DNA of 64,000 nt from JAWXUD01 sp044432945. GTDB taxonomy: Bacteria > Cyanobacteriota > Vampirovibrionia > Gastranaerophilales > Gastranaerophilaceae. The DNA lies in assembly GCA_044432945.1 (NCBI GenBank), contig JAWXUD010000003.1:11500-75499 (forward strand). The letters run 5' to 3'. The notes under the pieces are model-generated. The model was not told where the DNA came from and searched no databases. It was given only the letters and a program-made list of their open reading frames with translations. The translations under genes and the position numbers were made by a program. Shown here piece after piece: positions 26,393-33,649 of this stretch; position 1 is the stretch's first letter; each line of letters starts with the position of its first letter.

Positions 26393-28867
26393 TTATTTAA
26401 CTACGATATTAACCAATTTTTTCGGTACAACGATTGTTTTTACGATTGTTTTGCCCGCTAATTGTTCTTTAATTTTCTCGCTGTTTAGTGCTAAATCTTT
26501 CAAGTCATCTTGAGAAAGAGCTTCGTCAGCTTCGATTTTATCCTTCACTTTGCCATTGATTTGAACAACTAAAGTTATAGAGCTAGATTTAGCCAAATTC
26601 TCATCAAATTCACACCATTTTTGTGCGTGAATAGAGCCTTCTCCACCTAGTTCAGACCAAACTTCTTCGCATAAATGCACAGCAACAGGCGACATCAATT
26701 TGATAAGTGTTACAATTGCAAAACTCAATACATTTTTGTCCTCATTGTTGAAGTCTGGTTTTTTGCCAACATATTCATAAATCGCATTAACTAATTCACG
26801 ATATTTTGAGATTACCGTGTTGAATTGAAAATCGTTTTCGATGTCGTTAGAGATGCCTTTAATTGCGATGTGTACATTACGCACCAAATCATCGTTCATT
26901 TTAGTTAGCGGGAACTCTAATTTATAATCAAGAGAGATTTTGTCAGCGTTTGAAGATATTAATCTCCAAACACGGTTTAAAAATTTGTAACAACCTTCAA
27001 CACCAGCATCAGACCAGTCGAAATCACGAGCTGGAGGGGAGTCTGAAAGTATAAACAATCTTGCAGTATCAGCACCATAGTTTTCAAAAATCTCATCAGG
27101 GTCTACAGTATTTCCTTTTGATTTAGACATTTTAGAGCCATCTTTTAAGACCATACCTTGAGTTAGAAGGTTTTTGAACGGTTCATCAAAATCTAGCAAG
27201 CCCAAATCTCTTAACGCTTTTGTGAAAAATCTTGAGTATAGCAAGTGTAAAATTGCGTGTTCAATACCGCCAACATATTGATCAACTGGCAGCCATTTGT
27301 TAGCTAAATCTTTGCTGAAGGCTTCATTTGCATTGTTTGCATCAGCAAATCTCAAATAGTACCAGCTAGAACACATAAACGTGTCCATAGTGTCAGTTTC
27401 ACGAGTAGCCTTGCCACCACAGCAAGGACAAGTTGTATCCAAAAATGTTGGTGAAGTCAAAATAGGTGATTTGCCAGTTACGCTAAAATCAACATCTTTT
27501 GGTAACATTACTGGTAATTGCTCTTCTGGAACTGTTTGAATTCCGCATTTTTCGCAATAAACGATAGGAATTGGAGCGCCCCAATATCTTTGACGTGAAA
27601 CTAACCAATCACGCAATCTGTATTGAGTTTTAAACTCGCCAAATCCACCATCAACAGCTTTTTGTGTGATAGCTTTTTTAGCTTGTGTGTTTTTCATTCC
27701 GTCAAATTCGTTTGAATTTATTAAAACTCCTTCGCCAACAAATGCTTCGTTTTCGCAATTTGAAGGGTTTTCAGGGTCTTGAATAACAACTTTTATATCA
27801 AGATTATAAACTTTAGCGAACTCAAAATCTCTTTCATCGTGAGCAGGAACTGCCATTACAGCACCTGTCCCGTATTCAACTAAAGCATAATCAGCGGTCC
27901 ATAGCGGGAATTTTTCACCAGTAAGAGGGTTGATAGCGTTCGTGCCTAATGGAACACCAGTTTTTTTACGTTCAGTAGAAAGCCTTTCAATTTCTGTCAT
28001 CTTGCGAGCATTAGCACGATATTCGCTTACAGCTTTTTGGTTTTCAGGAGTTGTAAGAGCTTCGATATCACGATATTCAGGAGCTACAACCAAATAAGTA
28101 ATCCCGTGAGCAGTGTCTGGACGTGTTGTGTAAACAGGTATTTCCATATCCTTTTCAACAACTTTAAATTTTAAAATAGCACCAGTAGATTTGCCAATCC
28201 AATTTGATTGCATAGTTTTCACGTTGTCGCCCCAGCCAGTTAATTTGTCTAAATCTTGCAACAAGACTTCTGCATAATCTGTAATTTTCAAGAACCATTG
28301 CGATAAATATTTTTTTTCAACAATGCTGTCGCATCTCCAGCATTTGCCATCAATAACTTGTTCGTTAGCTAGAACTGTTGCACAAGTGTCGCACCAATTT
28401 ACGGCAGCTTCTTTTTTGTAAGCCAACCCTTTTTTGTATAGTTGCAAGAACAGCCATTGAGTCCATTTGTAATAATCAGGTTTGCAGGTTGCTACTTCTC
28501 TATCCCAATCATATGAAAGTCCAAGCATTTTTAATTGAGTTGTCATATAGTCGATGTTTTCCAAAGTCCATTTTTCAGGGTCAGCACCGTTTTTCATCGC
28601 AGCGTTTTCAGCAGGTAGCCCGAAACTGTCCCAACCCATAGGGTGAAGCACATTGTAGCCGTTCATTTTTTTGTGTCTAGCTATAACGTCCGTAATTGTA
28701 TAATTTCTAACGTGTCCCATATGTAATCTGCCTGATGGGTATGGAAACATCGATAGTGCGTAATATTTTGGTTTGTCGCTATTGTCTTCAGTTCTAAACG
28801 ATTTGCTATCGTCCCAAACTTTTTGCCATTTTTTTTCTATTTCTTGTGGAAAATATGCTTCTTTCAT
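26393..28867 (-). CDS. leuS: Leucyl-tRNA synthetase
   Basis: Charges tRNA-Leu. Class I motifs: PYPSGRLHMGHVRNY (HIGH) at the N-terminus and DGSKMSKSKGNTV (KMSKS) late in the protein. The CP1 editing domain has TTRPDTAHGITYLVVAPE and GTGAVMAVPAHDERD. Zinc-type cysteines appear in CDTC/CWRC and CPCC. The C-terminal VQINGKVKDKI segment is present. I start it at 28867 (824 aa), where AGGGAGAG precedes the ATG; the frame extends 16 codons further upstream without a better site. Confidence 0.97.
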   Translation of the reverse strand: MKEAYFPQEIEKKWQKVWDDSKSFRTEDNSDKPKYYALSMFPYPSGRLHMGHVRNYTITDVIARHKKMNGYNVLHPMGWDSFGLPAENAAMKNGADPEKWTLENIDYMTTQLKMLGLSYDWDREVATCKPDYYKWTQWLFLQLYKKGLAYKKEAAVNWCDTCATVLANEQVIDGKCWRCDSIVEKKYLSQWFLKITDYAEVLLQDLDKLTGWGDNVKTMQSNWIGKSTGAILKFKVVEKDMEIPVYTTRPDTAHGITYLVVAPEYRDIEALTTPENQKAVSEYRANARKMTEIERLSTERKKTGVPLGTNAINPLTGEKFPLWTADYALVEYGTGAVMAVPAHDERDFEFAKVYNLDIKVVIQDPENPSNCENEAFVGEGVLINSNEFDGMKNTQAKKAITQKAVDGGFGEFKTQYRLRDWLVSRQRYWGAPIPIVYCEKCGIQTVPEEQLPVMLPKDVDFSVTGKSPILTSPTFLDTTCPCCGGKATRETDTMDTFMCSSWYYLRFADANNANEAFSKDLANKWLPVDQYVGGIEHAILHLLYSRFFTKALRDLGLLDFDEPFKNLLTQGMVLKDGSKMSKSKGNTVDPDEIFENYGADTARLFILSDSPPARDFDWSDAGVEGCYKFLNRVWRLISSNADKISLDYKLEFPLTKMNDDLVRNVHIAIKGISNDIENDFQFNTVISKYRELVNAIYEYVGKKPDFNNEDKNVLSFAIVTLIKLMSPVAVHLCEEVWSELGGEGSIHAQKWCEFDENLAKSSSITLVVQINGKVKDKIEADEALSQDDLKDLALNSEKIKEQLAGKTIVKTIVVPKKLVNIVVK

Positions 28868-28921
28868 TATTTTTTCTCTCCCTATTTTCTTTATTTTATA
28901 AAAGAATTTTAGCACAAAAAA

Positions 28922-29140
28922 TTAAATCTTTAAATATTCAGTTATTTTTTCAATTTTAGTGACAAGTGAGGTGGTTTTTTTATTCATAATTATAGTCAGT
29001 GCGTGTAAATCTTCACGATTCTGCCCGATAGAATACTCAGATGACAGCCCGTGAGCAATTCGTGATAGGCTATCAAGAATATATATATCTTCTTTTATAA
29101 CGTTCAGTTCGTCAAAATCCTCTTCGCATATTAGTTTCAT
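28922..29140 (-). CDS. Small hypothetical protein
   Basis: A 72-aa acidic, helical protein (EEDFDELNVIKEDIYILDSL) with no known motif. AAGGAGT lies 7 nt before its ATG at 29140 and the frame is well formed, so it is likely real. The middle contains a Ser/His-rich loop (RIAHGLSSEYS). It lies 55 nt upstream of leuS on the same strand. The size and helix pattern recall small DUF proteins of mobile elements, but nothing specific can be said. Confidence 0.55.
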   Translation of the reverse strand: MKLICEEDFDELNVIKEDIYILDSLSRIAHGLSSEYSIGQNREDLHALTIIMNKKTTSLVTKIEKITEYLKI

Positions 29141-29233
29141 TCTATACTCCTTAATAAAACTTAATGGTGATATATCATAAATAGTTGCTTGGAATTATAC
29201 ATGATATATAGATGATAGTGCGAAATATGAAAT

Positions 29234-29263
29234 TTGTCAACAGGTTAATACATGTAATATAAT
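29234..29263 (+). promoter_or_regulatory. Sigma-70 promoter for a leaderless transcript
   Basis: TTGTCA (29234-29239), an 18-nt spacer and TATAAT (29258-29263). The ATG of the first small HTH-like gene is at 29270, so transcription should start on or beside it. No Shine-Dalgarno site exists in between. Confidence 0.65.
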
Positions 29264-29269
29264 TATTTT

Positions 29270-29482
29270 ATGAAATTCACATCAAAACATATAATAAAAG
29301 CCATGTTGAGCGATAAAAAAATACGTTTCGAGGATATTGCAACACAACTTCAAGCAAAAAATGGTCGCAAATATAACAAAACAACATTCGGTCAACGCTT
29401 AAACCGAGAAACACTCACATACAACGAAGTCGCAGACATTTGTGAAATTTTAGGTTACAAAATAAAAATAGAAGAGATTTAA
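29270..29482 (+). CDS. Small HTH-like protein, first of a tandem pair
   Basis: A 70-aa protein. The pattern FEDIATQLQAKNG, then TFGQRLNRE and VADICEILGYKIKI looks like a compact Cro/CI-type helix-turn-helix with a final strand. The ATG lies 6 nt after a TATAAT box. It is 6 nt upstream of a paralogue of the same length that begins with an identical 32-nt stretch. Function is probably DNA binding; family assignment is by pattern only. It is followed by a repeat-rich region, consistent with accessory DNA. Confidence 0.6.
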   Translation: MKFTSKHIIKAMLSDKKIRFEDIATQLQAKNGRKYNKTTFGQRLNRETLTYNEVADICEILGYKIKIEEI

Positions 29483-29488
29483 TCAATA

Positions 29489-29704
29489 ATGAAATTCACA
29501 TCAAAACATATAATAAAAGCGATATTAAGTGATGAAAAAGTTCGTTATGAAGATATTGCATATAAGTTGCAAGAAAAAACAGGGCGTCAGTATAATAAAT
29601 ATTCATTTTGTCAAAGATTAAATCGAGGTACATTTATGTATGATGAGGTTGCAGATATTTGTGAAATATTGGGTTATGATGTCAAAATTGAAAAGAAAAA
29701 ATAA
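29489..29704 (+). CDS. Small HTH-like protein, second of a tandem pair
   Basis: A 71-aa paralogue of the preceding gene. Both open MKFTSKHIIKA, share YEDIAYKLQEKTGRQYN / SFCQRLNRG / VADICEILGYDVKI, and differ at about one residue in three. The first 32 nt are identical, then they diverge at synonymous and other sites, so the duplication is not brand new or has been kept similar at the start. The intergenic gap is 6 nt (TCAATA) with no SD of its own, so translation likely depends on the upstream gene. Confidence 0.6.
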   Translation: MKFTSKHIIKAILSDEKVRYEDIAYKLQEKTGRQYNKYSFCQRLNRGTFMYDEVADICEILGYDVKIEKKK

Positions 29705-29724
29705 TCTGAAATTTTTATATAAAG

Positions 29725-29746
29725 ATTCCGTGTCGTAGCACGGAAT
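29725..29746. repeat. Palindromic intergenic repeat
   Basis: ATTCCGTG (29725-29732) and CACGGAAT (29739-29746) are exact inverted arms around TCGTAG. It opens the repeat-rich tract downstream of the tandem HTH-like genes and could also end their transcript, though no T run follows. This ATTCCGTG type of palindrome is a common dispersed element. Confidence 0.55.
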
Positions 29747-29800
29747 GACAATAGAGCGTGGTATAGAATGAGGGCAGAACGTGACATTAAATGTGATGCT

Positions 29801-29920
29801 CGAGCGTTGTCAAGAGCTTCTTTTGTTTCGTTTTCTTGGTCGGTACAAGAAAATGAAAATAGTATTGTATATTTTCTCATAAAATATGTTAAATAAAATC
29901 AAATTGTAACCACCCCGCCT
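29801..29920. repeat. Direct repeat unit A, copy 1
   Basis: A 120-bp block from CGAGCGTTGTCAAGAGCTTC to CACCCCGCCT. It contains TTTTCTTG and CAAGAAAA as inverted arms. Copy 2 at 30312-30430 differs by one deletion and one or two substitutions over 119 bp. No gene is seen in it; an open frame on the minus strand here is only the repeat. Confidence 0.85.
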
Positions 29921-29950
29921 TACAGGCACCCCTCCACTGGAGGGGAATTT
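29907..29950. repeat. Short form of repeat unit B
   Basis: TAACCACCCCGCC, then a perfect 17-bp palindrome CCCCTCCACTGGAGGGG (29929-29945) and GAATTT. It has the same two ends as the 100-bp unit B copies but lacks their interior, as if B elements come in long and short versions. Confidence 0.6.
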
Positions 29951-29984
29951 GGATTATGGTGTTTAGGGTAAATATTTTGGTGCG

Positions 29985-30084
29985 TTGTAACCACCCCGCC
30001 TCGCTTCACTCGCATTAAACGGCAGTGCGAAAAGCGTGGTTAGCTTTCAGCTTCTGCTCGCTTGCGTTTCAGTGGAGGGGGATT
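29985..30084. repeat. Dispersed repeat unit B, copy 1
   Basis: A 100-bp element starting TTGTAACCACCCCGCC and ending TCAGTGGAGGGGGATT. Nearly identical to 30414-30513 (two substitutions seen). An inverted, more diverged copy at 39817-39935 runs into a pilin gene. No open frame or transposase is associated, so it is a MITE- or REP-like non-autonomous element. Confidence 0.85.
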
Positions 30085-30311
30085 TTGACCTAAATATGGA
30101 ATAACACCTAAGTATAGATGAAATAAAATTGCCATATTGGATTTGGTATTTACAGTTTGACTTTAGCGAAGTGAGATTAAAAAATGTTTACGAAACGACT
30201 TCAATGCGGAATTTGTTTGAGTGGTATTTAGAAAATCACCCCTAGCCATTTTTGCGGAAGTAATAGCGAGTTATTCCGCTTTTATGTTGAGTAATTACAT
30301 TTATTTTCTCA
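30085..30311. other. Intergenic spacer between repeat copies
   Basis: No gene is supported. It contains a hairpin with GCGGAA (30254-30259) and TTCCGC (30274-30279) arms. The apparent open frame over 30221-30406 is mostly repeat unit A read on the plus strand. Confidence 0.5.
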
Positions 30312-30430
30312 CGAGCGTTGTCAAGAGCTTCTTTTGTTTCGTTTTCTTGTCGGCACAAGAAAATGAAAATAGTATTGTATATTTTCTCATAAAATATGTT
30401 AAATAAAATCAAATTGTAACCACCCCGCCT
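30312..30430. repeat. Direct repeat unit A, copy 2
   Basis: Second copy of the block at 29801-29920, in the same orientation, 119 bp. It fuses directly into unit B copy 2, whereas copy 1 of A fuses into the short B form. The A+B order is thus conserved at both places. Confidence 0.85.
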
Positions 30431-30513
30431 TGCTTCACTCGCATTAAACGGCAGTGCGAAAAGCGTGGTTAGCTTTCAGCCTCTGCTCGCTTGCGTTTCA
30501 GTGGAGGGGGATT
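30414..30513. repeat. Dispersed repeat unit B, copy 2
   Basis: Same length and ends as the copy at 29985-30084, with CCTTGCTTC for CCTCGCTTC and CAGCCTCTG for CAGCTTCTG. It ends 113 nt before the pfp start codon, so it lies just upstream of that gene's promoter region. Confidence 0.85.
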
Positions 30514-30626
30514 AATGCTTTAATATCATTAATAGGATTTTATTATATAGTGTTTTTGTAAATTATCTTTTTTGTGTTAAAGTATTTATTGTAAAAAGTA
30601 CTATTTATAATAAAAGGAAGAGAAAA

Positions 30627-32309
30627 ATGAAAAAACTTTCACCATTACAAATCGAAAGATTGAAGTACCAACCAAAACTTCCAAAAAGCCTTATGCAAGG
30701 CATCAACTCTTTGGAATTAATCGAAGGTAACGCTACTGAATCAATTCGTGATCAAGCTCAGATTAAAGAATTATTTGCGAACACTTATGGCACGCCAGTA
30801 GTTAGCTTTGAAAACTGTTCAACATCAAAAACATCAGCTGTGAAAAATGTTGGCGTAATCCTTTCTGGTGGACAAGCTCCAGGCGGACATAACGTTATTG
30901 CTGGCTTGTATGATGCTTTAAAACAAGCTAATAGCCAAAATAAATTATATGGTTTCTTGGGTGGTCCTTCAGGAATTATGGACGGTAAATATTTAGAATT
31001 TACTAATGAATTCATGGACGCATATAGAAATACAGGTGGTTTTGACATCATTGGTTCTGGTAGAACAAAATTAGAAACAGAAGAACAGTTTAAAAAATCT
31101 TTAGAAGTTTGTAAAAAATTGAATATCTCAGCTGTTGTTATAATCGGTGGAGATGATTCTAATACAAATGCAGCGTTATTGGCTGAATGGTTTGTTAAAA
31201 ATGAAACTGGTATTCAAGTTATTGGTTGTCCAAAAACTATAGATGGCGATTTGAAAAATGAACAAATCGAAATTTCTTTCGGTTTTGATACTGCAACAAA
31301 AACTTACGCTGAATTAATCGGTAATATTCAACGTGACGCTAATTCTGCTAAAAAATATTGGCATTTTATTAAAATTATGGGAAGAAGTGCGTCACACGTT
31401 GCACTAGAAGCAGCTTTGCAAACTCAACCAAATATCACTATGATTTCTGAGGAAGTTGAAGCTAAATCAATGTCTTTAGAACAAGTTGTAAATTATATGT
31501 CTGACATTGTTGCTCGCCGTGCTAATAGTGGTAAAAACTTTGGTATCGCAGTAATTCCAGAAGGATTAATTGAGTTTATTCCTGAAATGAAATCAATGAT
31601 TTCTAATTTGAATGATATTATGCATGTTCTTGAAAATGATGCAACTTTCATTAACGCAACTTCTGTTCAAGAAAGATTTGAAATAGTTGAGAATCGTTTA
31701 ACTGCTGAAAACTCAAAAGTTTACAGCTCATTGCCAGCACTAATTAAAACTCAATTGTTAGCTGATCGTGATCCACATGGTAACGTTCAAGTTTCTAAAA
31801 TTGAAACAGAAAAATTGTTGATGGAAATGATTGATACTAAATTAAATGAAATGGCATCTCAAGGTGAATTCATCGGTACATTTAACGCACAATCGCACTT
31901 CTTTGGATATGAAGGTAGATGTGCATTCCCATCAAACTTTGATGCTGATTACTGCTATTCACTAGGCTTTAACGCTTTTGCACTAATTAATTTCGGTTTG
32001 ACTGGTTATTTATCATCAATCAGAAACTTGACAAAATCAGCTAGTGAATGGGTTGCAGGTGGTGTTCCATTAACAATGATGATGAATATGGAAAAACGTC
32101 ATGGCGAATTTAAACCAGTTATTCAAAAAGCATTGGTTGAATTAGATGGACCAGTATTTAAAGTGTTAGAAGAATGCAGAGAGAATTGGGCGATGAACGA
32201 TTGCTATATTTTCCCTGGTGCTGTTCAATACTTTGGACCAAGTGCAGTTTGTGATGTAACAACTTGTACATTGCAACTAGAAAGAGAAAAAGTTTTAGTT
32301 AACGCTTAG
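30627..32309 (+). CDS. pfp: Pyrophosphate--fructose 6-phosphate 1-phosphotransferase
   Basis: Reversible PPi-driven phosphofructokinase of glycolysis/gluconeogenesis. The active site reads GVILSGGQAPGGHNVIAGL at the N-terminus, IIGGDDSNTNA (GGDD rather than the GGDG of ATP enzymes) and CPKTIDGDL (PKTID with Lys). These residues select pyrophosphate in the family. IMGRSASHVALEAAL and EGRCAFPSNFDADYCYSLG are typical of the long (about 555-aa) plant-beta/spirochaete-type subgroup. SD AAGGAAGAG precedes the ATG by 7 nt. A strong terminator follows, so it is a single-gene unit. Confidence 0.95.
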   Translation: MKKLSPLQIERLKYQPKLPKSLMQGINSLELIEGNATESIRDQAQIKELFANTYGTPVVSFENCSTSKTSAVKNVGVILSGGQAPGGHNVIAGLYDALKQANSQNKLYGFLGGPSGIMDGKYLEFTNEFMDAYRNTGGFDIIGSGRTKLETEEQFKKSLEVCKKLNISAVVIIGGDDSNTNAALLAEWFVKNETGIQVIGCPKTIDGDLKNEQIEISFGFDTATKTYAELIGNIQRDANSAKKYWHFIKIMGRSASHVALEAALQTQPNITMISEEVEAKSMSLEQVVNYMSDIVARRANSGKNFGIAVIPEGLIEFIPEMKSMISNLNDIMHVLENDATFINATSVQERFEIVENRLTAENSKVYSSLPALIKTQLLADRDPHGNVQVSKIETEKLLMEMIDTKLNEMASQGEFIGTFNAQSHFFGYEGRCAFPSNFDADYCYSLGFNAFALINFGLTGYLSSIRNLTKSASEWVAGGVPLTMMMNMEKRHGEFKPVIQKALVELDGPVFKVLEECRENWAMNDCYIFPGAVQYFGPSAVCDVTTCTLQLEREKVLVNA

Positions 32310-32332
32310 GCTTAAAATCTTTATAGAATACT

Positions 32333-32376
32333 AATCGAGGCGAGGATTTTTTTAAAATCCTCGCCTCGATTTTATA
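32333..32376 (+). terminator. Rho-independent terminator after pfp
   Basis: An 18-bp perfect stem: AATCGAGGCGAGGATTTT (32333-32350) and its complement (32354-32371) with a TTT loop, then TTTAT. It lies 24 nt after the pfp stop. The stem has a GC-rich middle and A/T ends, so it should also work for minus-strand transcripts of the toxin-antitoxin genes. Confidence 0.92.
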
Positions 32377-32460
32377 ACAACTGAACATGGACTTATCATC
32401 ATAACGGGTTTATTTGCTCCGCCGATTTTGCATAACAATTTTTACGCAAATTTAAAATTG

Positions 32461-32769
32461 TTACGCAATCCTAATTGAATAGCCAAGTTCTTTGAGGATT
32501 TTAGCAACTGTCGAAATTTGAGGTTCTTGTTCGCCTTTAAAAATAGAATATAAACTGCTTCGTGCGATTTTTGTTTTTCTTGCCATATTCGAAATACTAT
32601 CTTTTGTTTTAACGGCATATTCAAGCACCTTGACGAATGCGTTTAAGTCACTGTTTTGTAAAAACTCTTCAAAGCCAACAGTCAACCATTCTTTTATGTC
32701 ATCGTCAGTTTTAAGTGTTTTAAAAATTAATTCATCAAGTGAGCCTGTATTTTTAAATTTATTTTGCAT
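32461..32769 (-). CDS. HigA-like antitoxin (addiction module antidote, HTH)
   Basis: A 102-aa antitoxin expected to neutralise the toxin encoded just upstream and repress their promoter. The C-terminal half is an XRE-type HTH: SISNMARKTKIARSSLYSIF and QISTVAKILKELGYSIRIA, the pattern of the antidote family paired with TIGR02683-type killers. The start at 32769 has GGAGAA 7 nt upstream and overlaps the toxin end by 11 nt. Its last 40 nt (32461-32500) are identical to those of a second antitoxin gene (33133-33172). Confidence 0.85.
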   Translation of the reverse strand: MQNKFKNTGSLDELIFKTLKTDDDIKEWLTVGFEEFLQNSDLNAFVKVLEYAVKTKDSISNMARKTKIARSSLYSIFKGEQEPQISTVAKILKELGYSIRIA

Positions 32770-33088
32770 TTGTCGTTCTCCATTCGTCAAGTAATTTTTG
32801 AGCTTTTATGATATCTTTTGATTGCGTTGATTTATCGCCACCGTTAATCAATAAAACAATTGTATTTTTGTATTGATGATAATAAATTCGATATCCGCTA
32901 CCAAACGAAAACCTAAGTTCTGAAATATCAGCTGATATTTTTTTACAATCACCAAAAATACCTTCCTCAAGTCGCAATATTCGATTAAGAATACGGATTT
33001 TTGCTGAATTATCAAGGGTTTCAAGCCAATCATAAATCGGCTCTTTGTCATTCGCTTGTTTTAAATATATTACCGAATAATTATTCAT
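32759..33088 (-). CDS. HigB/RelE-type toxin (addiction module killer protein family)
   Basis: A 109-aa predicted mRNA interferase of the RelE/ParE fold. IYDWLETLDNSAKIRILNRI, RLEEGIFGDCK, ISELRFSFGSGYRIYYHQ and VLLINGGDKSTQSKDIIKA follow the TIGR02683 family closely, including the ELR...GYR strand pair and GGDKSTQ. I use the ATG at 33088 (an upstream in-frame TTG at 33115 lies in the promoter). The -10 box ends 6 nt before this ATG, so the toxin message is probably leaderless. The antitoxin follows with an 11-nt overlap, toxin first, as in higBA. Confidence 0.85.
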   Translation of the reverse strand: MNNYSVIYLKQANDKEPIYDWLETLDNSAKIRILNRILRLEEGIFGDCKKISADISELRFSFGSGYRIYYHQYKNTIVLLINGGDKSTQSKDIIKAQKLLDEWRTTNAK

Positions 33089-33094
33089 GACAGC

Positions 33095-33123
33095 ATTGTA
33101 GTGTGTGCAGGACAATATGTCAA
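33095..33123 (-). promoter_or_regulatory. Promoter of the toxin-antitoxin pair
   Basis: On the minus strand TTGACA (33123-33118), a 17-nt spacer and TACAAT (33100-33095). The toxin ATG is 6 nt further on (33088). The promoter lies between the stop of the second antitoxin gene (33133) and the toxin. Confidence 0.75.
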
Positions 33124-33132
33124 TATGTAACT

Positions 33133-33453
33133 TTACGCAATCCTAATTGAATAGCCAAGTTCTTTGAGGATTCTTCCGATTGTATCAAGACGTGGTACTT
33201 TTTTACCTCTAAACATTGAATACAAATTAGAGCGATCTATGTTTACTTTTTTTGCGAATGACGAGATGCTTTCACGTGCTTTTATAACCTGTTCTAAGCA
33301 TCTATAAAATTCATTGTAATCGCCGTCCTCAATAAATTCTTCAATCGCTACGTTTAAATATTCTTGCTGTGCTTCAGGGTCCATAAGTATTTTCTTGACA
33401 ATTTCATCGTGTGGAATTGTGCATTGTTTTAATTTTTCTATATCGAAATTCAT
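33133..33453 (-). CDS. Second HigA-like antitoxin paralogue, no toxin of its own
   Basis: A 106-aa relative of the antitoxin at 32461-32769. ESISSFAKKVNIDRSNLYSMF and RILKELGYSIRIA match, and the final 40 nt of the two genes are identical. The N-terminal half (about 50 residues) is only loosely similar. The ATG at 33453 follows AAAGGAAATTATAAA. No toxin gene lies upstream (the next gene is divergent), so it is solitary and sits directly upstream of the toxin promoter. It might cross-neutralise the toxin or act as a repressor; this is inference. Confidence 0.8.
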   Translation of the reverse strand: MNFDIEKLKQCTIPHDEIVKKILMDPEAQQEYLNVAIEEFIEDGDYNEFYRCLEQVIKARESISSFAKKVNIDRSNLYSMFRGKKVPRLDTIGRILKELGYSIRIA

Positions 33454-33575
33454 TTTATAATTTCCTTTCATTTAATTCTTTTAAATGTGGAAATTGTAGT
33501 CTAAAGACCGCAAAAAGTCAACCCACTAGATTTGTTTAGGCTTGGTTTTTAAATGTAAATAATTGTAACAATCTG

Positions 33576-33602
33576 TTGTAATATATGGCAATTATATTAC
33601 AA
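33576..33602. promoter_or_regulatory. Perfect 10-bp inverted repeat upstream of the calpain-like gene
   Basis: TTGTAATATA (33576-33585) and TATATTACAA (33593-33602) with a 7-nt centre. A partial extra half-site, TTGTAAC, lies just upstream. The site is 48-74 nt before the ATG of the peptidase gene, where an operator would sit. No exact -35/-10 pair could be assigned around it. Confidence 0.5.
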
Positions 33603-33649
33603 AGATATACTTTATATGAATAAGGGAATATTTAGGAGATGATATAATT

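Noticed and set aside
29674..29880. 68-aa open frame on the minus strand
   Set aside because: It lies across palindromes and repeat unit A, overlaps the end of the second HTH-like gene and has no ribosome-binding site; it is the repeat read as protein.
30221..30406. 61-aa open frame on the plus strand
   Set aside because: Its second half is repeat unit A copy 2 and there is no SD or family pattern.
29725..30513. Possible CRISPR array
   Set aside because: Repeats are 100-120 bp, few, of two kinds and without regular spacers; no cas genes are seen.
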